From Verrucomicrobiales bacterium (lineage in GTDB: Bacteria > Verrucomicrobiota > Verrucomicrobiia > Verrucomicrobiales > DEV007): a stretch of 42,926 nt of DNA. The stretch covers positions 1-42,926 of the forward strand of contig JABSSQ010000149.1 in the NCBI GenBank assembly GCA_013213905.1. The letters are read 5' to 3'. Shown here in pieces: positions 37,955 to 42,926 of the stretch (its first letter is position 1; every line of letters starts with the position of its first letter). Both the position numbers and the translations under genes were made by a program. A model generated the notes under the pieces. It ran no database searches, was not told where the DNA came from, and was given only the letters and a program-made list of their open reading frames with translations.

Positions 37955-39226
37955 ATGCTAGATATCAGACAGCTTCGTGAAGGCGCCGACGCCGTAAAAG
38001 CCCGCATCAAGAATCGCGGAGGCGACGCCTGGTCGTTGATCGACGAGATTCTCGAGTGCGACGAGAAACGTCGCGCCGGCGAAACCGAAAAGCAGCAACT
38101 CCAGGGAGACCGCAATCGCATCTCCAAGGAAATCGGAATGCTGAAGCGCGAAGGCAAGGACAGTTCTGAAATTGAAGCAAAGGTTCGCGGTATTGGTGAG
38201 CGCATCAAGGCGATCGGCGAAGAGGCCGATGCCGCTGAAGCCCGTCAGACCGAGCTGCTTCTCCAGGTTCCAAACCTGCCCCATGCTGCCTGCCCCGTCG
38301 GTGAAAACGAAGAAGCGAACCCGGAAATCCGTGTCTGGGGCAACAAACCTTCCTTCGACTTCGAGCCGAAGGACCATGTCGAAATCGGCGAAAGCCTCAA
38401 TCTCTTCAGCTTCGAACTGGCCACCAAGATCAGCAGCAGTGGCTTTATTACTTTCACCGGTGCAGGTGCCAAGCTTCAGCGCGCCCTCATCCAGTTCCTG
38501 CTCGACCTGCAGACTCAGGAACATGGCTACACCGAAGTCGCGCCGCCCTGCATTATCAATCGCGATGCGATGTACGGCACCGGCCAGCTACCGAAGTTCG
38601 AGTTCGACATGTACGGCCTCGAAGAGAACGCCTTCTTCCTCGCACCGACCGCCGAAGTTCCGGTGACCAACCTTTACCGCGAGCAACTCCTCAAGCAGGA
38701 TGAACTCCCCATCAAGGTAACAGCCCACACGCCATGCTTCCGTCGCGAGGCCGGCTCGGCCGGTCGCGAAAGCCGCGGCATGATCCGAATGCACCAGTTC
38801 GACAAAGTCGAACTCGTCAACATCGCCCACCCGGACCACTCATTCGACATGCTTGAGAAACTGACGGCCGAAGCCGAAACAGTTCTCCAGAAGCTTGGCC
38901 TGCACTACCGCACCATCGAGCTTTGCACCGGGGATCTCGGATTCAGTGCTACGAAAACTTACGACATTGAAGTCTGGGCTCCCGGCCACGGCGGCTACCT
39001 CGAGGTCTCCAGCTGCTCTAACTTTGGCGACTACCAGGCCCGCCGCATGCGTCTGCGTTTCAAAGACGAGAGCGGGAAGAACCGATTCGCTCATACCCTG
39101 AACGGATCCGGCACCGCCCTGCCCCGTCTTTACGTGGCCCTGATCGAGACCTACCAGCAGGCCGACGGCAGCATCCTCGTTCCTGAGGCACTTCAGCCCT
39201 ACCTCGGCACTAACAGGATCTCCTGA
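37955..39226 (+). CDS. serS: Seryl-tRNA synthetase
   Basis: Charges tRNA-Ser (and tRNA-Sec where present). Class II synthetase of 423 residues, starting MLDIRQLREGADAVKARI. The N-terminal tRNA-binding coiled coil covers about residues 25-105. The catalytic core has TGQLPKFEFDMY, motif 2 CFRREAGSAGRESRGMIRMHQFDKVE and motif 3 TLNGSGTALPRLYVALIE. No Shine-Dalgarno sequence precedes the ATG, and the promoter is very close. A terminator follows within 20 bases of the stop. Confidence 0.97.
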   Translation: MLDIRQLREGADAVKARIKNRGGDAWSLIDEILECDEKRRAGETEKQQLQGDRNRISKEIGMLKREGKDSSEIEAKVRGIGERIKAIGEEADAAEARQTELLLQVPNLPHAACPVGENEEANPEIRVWGNKPSFDFEPKDHVEIGESLNLFSFELATKISSSGFITFTGAGAKLQRALIQFLLDLQTQEHGYTEVAPPCIINRDAMYGTGQLPKFEFDMYGLEENAFFLAPTAEVPVTNLYREQLLKQDELPIKVTAHTPCFRREAGSAGRESRGMIRMHQFDKVELVNIAHPDHSFDMLEKLTAEAETVLQKLGLHYRTIELCTGDLGFSATKTYDIEVWAPGHGGYLEVSSCSNFGDYQARRMRLRFKDESGKNRFAHTLNGSGTALPRLYVALIETYQQADGSILVPEALQPYLGTNRIS

Positions 39227-39244
39227 TCGGCTCAGTACACAAAC

Positions 39245-39276
39245 AGCCCGGCGACGCACCGCGAAGCCGGGCTTTT
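39245..39276 (+). terminator. Terminator between serS and glnB
   Basis: AGCCCGGC and GCCGGGCT pair around a 13-base loop and are followed by TTT. It serves serS and, read in the other sense, may also stop glnB transcripts (GTTTGTGT follows). Confidence 0.78.
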
Positions 39277-39298
39277 GAATTCTAGTCTTCGACTGCGA

Positions 39299-39670
<372 letters not shown>

Positions 39671-39696
39671 TTATTCTCGGATACAGAGCGGTAGAG

Positions 39697-39712
39697 AGCA
39701 TCAAGCGTGCCA
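39697..39712 (-). promoter_or_regulatory. Sigma-54 promoter of glnB
   Basis: On the minus strand TTGGCACGCTTGATGCT. TGGCACG is perfect, GG and GC are 10 bases apart, and only two of the defined positions differ from YTGGCACGrNNNTTGCW. Predicted start near 39687, leader about 35 bases. Confidence 0.85.
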
Positions 39713-39779
39713 ACTCTTAAAATTCCTCCCGCAACCCACGTTCTATAAAGGAAGTTAAGTTTCTTCGGATTTCCCGAAC

Positions 39780-39807
39780 TTGGTAATTTCAAATTCTGTG
39801 GTAAATA
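39780..39807 (+). promoter_or_regulatory. Probable sigma-70 promoter of the NtrC-family gene
   Basis: TTGGTA (39780-39785), 16 bases, TAAATA (39802-39807). The -10 box lies inside the 17-bp dyad, which would allow autorepression. Confidence 0.45.
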
Positions 39808-39815
39808 ATTTACCA
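39799..39815. promoter_or_regulatory. 17-bp perfect dyad, likely activator binding site
   Basis: TGGTAAAT-A-ATTTACCA, a perfect palindrome in the glnB/activator intergenic region. It lies about 112-128 bases upstream of the predicted glnB start, the distance usual for NtrC-type enhancers. A partial copy of its left half, TGGTAA at 39781, is 18 bases away in direct orientation. Binding by the adjacent regulator is inference. Confidence 0.7.
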
Positions 39816-39841
39816 TCTCCTGCTAAAGAACTGACCAGTTT

Positions 39842-41272
39842 ATGACCAGTGGCCCTGCTTTACTCGTGATCGATCCGGACCCCGGCGTTGCCAGCGCGAT
39901 TGGCCGCGCCCTCAAAGAGTCTGATATCAGGATCACTTCGGTCGCCAGCGGAGACGAAGCGATCGAGGAACTGGATTCCGGTGAATTCGACATCGTCATC
40001 TGTGACCTCGCTTTTGAGGAGGGGCGTGGGTTTGCTCTCTTGAAGAAGGTTCAAAAAGCAACGCCGCAACCTCCCTTCATTGCTCTTAGCGAGCTCGCCG
40101 ACAGTCGGTCCGCGATCGAAGCGGTCAAAGCCGGAGCTTTCGATTTTATTCCCAAGCCAATTTCAGCTCCCGATCTCAACCGGGCCATCGATGAGGCGAT
40201 TGATTGTTCGCGACGCGCCAGCGAGCCGGTCGCGATCGATCCTCGCAACGAATTCAGCGACGGAGTCGATACGCTCGTAGGCAACAGCCGCGCGATGCTC
40301 GATGTCTATAAGGCACTGGGACGCCTTTCGGCGACACCGGTTACCGTGCTCATTCGCGGCGAAACCGGAACCGGTAAAGAACTTGTCGCCCGCGCGGTTT
40401 ACCAACACGGTCACCGCGCCCACAAACCGTTCATCACCATCAATTGCGCAGCGATCCCTGAGAACCTTCTCGAGTCGGAACTCTTTGGTCACGAGAAAGG
40501 TGCCTTCACCGGAGCAGTCGCCACTCGAATCGGAAAGTTTGAACAGGCCAACGGGGCAACCCTGTTCCTCGACGAGATCGGCGATCTGAATCACTCGCTC
40601 CAGGCCAAGCTGCTTCGCGTGCTGCAGGAAAAGCGATTTCAACGCGTTGGCGGCTCCGAAGAAATCCAGGTCGATGTCCGCATCATTGCGGCAACTCACC
40701 GGCCTCTCGAGAAAATGATTTCCGAAGGCGATTTCCGGGAAGATCTTTTTTACCGGCTCAACGTCGCCACGATCAAACTGCCACCGCTGCGTGACCGGAC
40801 CGGGGATATCCAGTTGCTCACCGGATTCTTTCTCAAACGATTCAGCGAGGAACTCGGCCTGCCGCCAACTGCCATGACACGAAGCGCGGTGTCACGACTA
40901 GAATCTTCCCGCCTTCCGGGCAATGTACGTCAGCTTCAGAACATCGTTCGCAAGGCACTGTTGCGATCAAGAGGTTATGCCATTGACCGGGATACCATCG
41001 ATGATCTGCTCGTTGAAACGGAACCTCCGGAACAGAAGTCAGCAGAAACCGGTTCGGTGGAACAATACTGTCGCCAACTCGTGGCGGACGCAGCTAACGG
41101 AATGCTGGAGAACGTTCACCAGATCGCTGTCGAACGCGTCGAAGCCAACCTCATCGAAAGTGCCCTCGAAAAGAGTGAGGGAAACATCAGCAAGGCCTCC
41201 AAGTGGCTCGGACTGTCGCGCCTCACCTTTCGGGAGAAAGCAAAGCGCTACGGAATTGTCGATGACCGCTAA
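39842..41272 (+). CDS. NtrC-family sigma-54-dependent response regulator
   Basis: A 476-residue activator with three domains. The receiver (about 1-120) has the acidic pair DPDP, phospho-acceptor Asp55 in VICDLAF and Lys105 in IPKPIS. The AAA+ domain has Walker A GETGTGKE (Lys179), the sigma-54-contacting loop GAFTGA (220-225), Walker [10 protein letters not shown] and [11 protein letters not shown]. The C-terminal Fis-type helix-turn-helix includes [25 protein letters not shown]. It is divergent from glnB with its sigma-54 promoter and so is probably its activator. NtrC is the natural guess, but another NtrC-like regulator is possible. It converges on the histidine kinase gene with a four-base overlap of the 3' ends. 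Confidence 0.93.
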   Translation: MTSGPALLVIDPDPGVASAIGRALKESDIRITSVASGDEAIEELDSGEFDIVICDLAFEEGRGFALLKKVQKATPQPPFIALSELADSRSAIEAVKAGAFDFIPKPISAPDLNRAIDEAIDCSRRASEPVAIDPRNEFSDGVDTLVGNSRAMLDVYKALGRLSATPVTVLIRGETGTGKELVARAVYQHGHRAHKPFITINCAAIPENLLESELFGHEKGAFTGAVATRIGKFEQANGATLFLDEIGDLNHSLQAKLLRVLQEKRFQRVGGSEEIQVDVRIIAATHRPLEKMISEGDFREDLFYRLNVATIKLPPLRDRTGDIQLLTGFFLKRFSEELGLPPTAMTRSAVSRLESSRLPGNVRQLQNIVRKALLRSRGYAIDRDTIDDLLVETEPPEQKSAETGSVEQYCRQLVADAANGMLENVHQIAVERVEANLIESALEKSEGNISKASKWLGLSRLTFREKAKRYGIVDDR

Positions 41273-41991
41273 GCCGTCGGCATCGCCAGCCAGGCCGTCG
41301 TGGTTCCATCGGCGTAGCGAAGGCCCAGGCGAATGTTCATCTGCCCGGCCAGAACCGCAGCCGTCGTCAACCCAAGGCCATAGTGCTCAGCACCCTTAGT
41401 CGTATGGAACGGGACAAAGGACTCTTTCAAACTGTCCTCGGTCATCTCGACGCTGGTGTTGCGGATGAAAAGATCCACCGTACCACCCGGACTGGCTTCG
41501 CCGGGAGGAAAAACATCAATCGCGACGGAACTGTTCGGTGTTCCGGCTGCAGCCTGGGCAGCGTTCTTAATGAGCTGAGTAAAAACCTCGCCAAGCTTTC
41601 CCGAATCACCGGCAATTCCCGGAAGGCCTTCCCGGAAATTTACCTGCAGGCTGACGCCCGCTTCATTACATGCCTCCTCGGCTTTTGACGTCCAGTAGGC
41701 GGAAACCGCATCGAGTGATACCGAATCCGAATCGCAGCGGCTGCACCCGGACGAGGTCAGGACGACCCGGTTCAGATCAGAAGCCGTCTTCGCGGCGTCC
41801 TGCATCTGCTGAGCACTTTCGCGGACTTCGCCGCTGATACCGTCATCATAGAGGATCAGGCTGGAGAACCCCTGGATTACCCCCATGAGGTTGTTGTGCT
41901 TGTGGACCAGGCCTTTCAAAAACTCCTCGTAGAAGTGCCGCGTGGGCCCCTCTTCGAGCCGATAGTCGTCTGCAAATATGAAGTCGGCCAT
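41269..41991 (-). CDS. Sensorless histidine kinase-like protein
   Basis: A soluble 240-residue protein made only of a DHp and an ATPase domain. VHKHNNLMGVIQGFSSLI carries the likely phospho-acceptor His30, but the residue after it is Lys in place of the usual Asp/Glu. EVFTQLIKNAAQAA is a good N box and FVPFHTTKGAEHYGLGLTTA fits the F and G2 boxes. The G1 box, normally DxGxG, reads NTSVE. A CSRC motif lies between the two domains. With no sensor or transmembrane part, input may come from a partner such as P-II, as for NtrB. Pairing with the convergent activator gene is inferred from proximity only. Confidence 0.8.
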   Translation of the reverse strand: MADFIFADDYRLEEGPTRHFYEEFLKGLVHKHNNLMGVIQGFSSLILYDDGISGEVRESAQQMQDAAKTASDLNRVVLTSSGCSRCDSDSVSLDAVSAYWTSKAEEACNEAGVSLQVNFREGLPGIAGDSGKLGEVFTQLIKNAAQAAAGTPNSSVAIDVFPPGEASPGGTVDLFIRNTSVEMTEDSLKESFVPFHTTKGAEHYGLGLTTAAVLAGQMNIRLGLRYADGTTTAWLAMPTA

Positions 41992-42076
41992 AGTCAGAAT
42001 TTCGGGTTCTCTATGATGATAGAACCTGAATTAGTTTACACAACTTAATAAATTGGAAGGTCACCGCAACAACACC

Positions 42077-42880
42077 CTAACGGAACAACACTCGCTCGGC
42101 GCTAAGTATGGATTTCAAACCAGAATCTCCCTGGTCGACTATTAATTCTCCATCGTTCCCCAATCCGTGACCAATGCCATGGACGATACCTTCGGTGGTG
42201 ACCACTTCGATCTGGCGACCGGAGAGAACGCTTCTCACTTCGAGCCAGTCGAGCACCTCACCAAAATTAGTGAGCATGTTAGGATAACTGTTAGCAAAAC
42301 CGCTGACGATTTCACCCAGTAAAAAACTGCGGCTCGATTCGCATCGCTCGAGCTCGTAAATCGTGGTGGCGATCTCACGCAACTCAACTGGAAATTCATC
42401 GGCGCGCATGTTCACATTCAGACCAATGCCAACCACCGCAAACGGCTCAGGAACGAGAACGGTCTCAACGAGAATACCGGCCAGCTTCTTTTCTTCATAG
42501 AGCAGGTCGTTCGGCCACTTCGCCTGGAGCTCACCTTCCACCGTCAGGACTGATTCCACCGAACTCCCGAGAACATAGGCTGCGAGGTGGGGTAGTCGGC
42601 ACCAGGTCTCTTTCGGTTCCTCCAACTTTAACGCGATGGAGAATAGCAGGTTTCTTCCCGAAGAAGCTTCCCAGCGATCCCCGCGCCGACCGCGCCCCTG
42701 ATGCTGAAGATCGGCTACGATCAGATCGAGGTGCTTTGCCTTTCCGCCGCGAATGCGATTCAAGAGGTCATCATTGGTCGAACCCGTTTCCTCGAGATGA
42801 AGAAAATGCTCAGTCGTGAACTGCTCCTTCACCGACTCACTCAACGCGGCCGAAACCGACTCGTAGGTGAGATCGCTCAT
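42077..42880 (-). CDS. birA: Biotin-[acetyl-CoA-carboxylase] ligase
   Basis: Attaches biotin to the carboxyl carrier protein of acetyl-CoA carboxylase through biotinyl-AMP. It has 267 residues. The biotin/adenylate site is visible as GSTNDDLL, QHQGRGRRGDRWEASSGRNLLFS (about residues 58-80), KWPNDLLYEEKKLAGILVE and VGIGLNVNM. The N-terminal DNA-binding winged helix of E. coli BirA is absent, so this is a ligase only, not a repressor. The C-terminal SH3-like cap is present. Its ATG overlaps the stop of nadC (ATGA), so the two are coupled. Confidence 0.95.
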   Translation of the reverse strand: MSDLTYESVSAALSESVKEQFTTEHFLHLEETGSTNDDLLNRIRGGKAKHLDLIVADLQHQGRGRRGDRWEASSGRNLLFSIALKLEEPKETWCRLPHLAAYVLGSSVESVLTVEGELQAKWPNDLLYEEKKLAGILVETVLVPEPFAVVGIGLNVNMRADEFPVELREIATTIYELERCESSRSFLLGEIVSGFANSYPNMLTNFGEVLDWLEVRSVLSGRQIEVVTTEGIVHGIGHGLGNDGELIVDQGDSGLKSILSAERVLFR

Positions 42881-42926
42881 GAAAGCAGATCAAGGCCAAG
42901 GTCGATGGATCGCACCGAATGGGTCA
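42877..42926 (-). CDS. nadC: Nicotinate-nucleotide pyrophosphorylase, C-terminal end only
   Basis: Only the last 15 codons are in the window. They read THSVRSIDLGLDLLS and stop at a TGA that overlaps the birA ATG. This matches the conserved C-terminus of quinolinate phosphoribosyltransferase (a THS-x3-D-S/G-L-D pattern after ISVGAL). NadC next to BirA is a known gene order. The call rests on very few residues. Confidence 0.7.
   Translation of the reverse strand, partial: THSVRSIDLGLDLLS

Overview
The window reads as ordinary chromosome of a free-living, Gram-negative, heterotrophic bacterium, most likely a member of the Verrucomicrobiota (PVC superphylum). The best pointer is a double-length UvrA of 1879 residues with four ABC ATPase modules, an architecture known from Chlamydiae and relatives. 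Outer-membrane and lipoprotein functions (a beta-barrel ending in Phe, an OmpA-family protein, Lgt, LspA, several lipobox proteins) show a diderm envelope. Phylum is an inference; no species is claimed. There is no phage, insertion sequence, integron or CRISPR array, and gene density is high throughout.

Layout. 1-8 kb (+): a GH57 alpha-glucan enzyme cut by the window edge, a DEDDy 3'-5' exonuclease, an odd hexamer-repeat inverted element, then tandem uvrA. 8-14.5 kb: a degraded small gene, a repeat-rich lipoprotein, leuC, the SRP 4.5S RNA on the opposite strand, trpB, an exported protein of unknown function, an L,D-transpeptidase and rpsT with its terminator. 14.6-20.7 kb (-): an envelope/lipoprotein block read lgt, then ileS-lspA-rhodanese, an FKBP lipoprotein and a small Cys-containing exported protein. 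20.7-24.1 kb (-): sucC-sucD-gltA, a TCA-cycle unit. 24.2-32.5 kb (-): an OmpA-family protein, hisS, purU, a tRNA-Leu with an unusual AAG anticodon, a small Cys-rich exported protein, comM/yifB and priA. 32.6-37 kb (-): an outer-membrane barrel behind a sigma-54-type promoter, then manC-ruvX-oxidoreductase-ygfZ. 37-39.2 kb (+): a polytopic membrane protein and serS. 39.3-42 kb: a nitrogen-control module. It has glnB (P-II) with a near-consensus sigma-54 promoter, a divergent NtrC-family activator, a perfect 17-bp dyad between them, and a convergent sensorless histidine kinase. The window ends in birA and the last codons of nadC (-).

The strongest regulatory story is nitrogen control. The NtrC-type activator probably acts from the dyad on the glnB sigma-54 promoter. 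A second sigma-54-type promoter, about 6 kb away, drives the outer-membrane protein and suggests a nitrogen-responsive porin. Other points worth a second look are the A34 tRNA-Leu, the histidine kinase with altered catalytic motifs, a rhodanese lacking its catalytic cysteine, the hexamer-repeat element before uvrA, and overlapping REP-like dyads at 14.6 kb. I did not find a clearly novel multi-gene system; most of the window is core metabolism and information processing.
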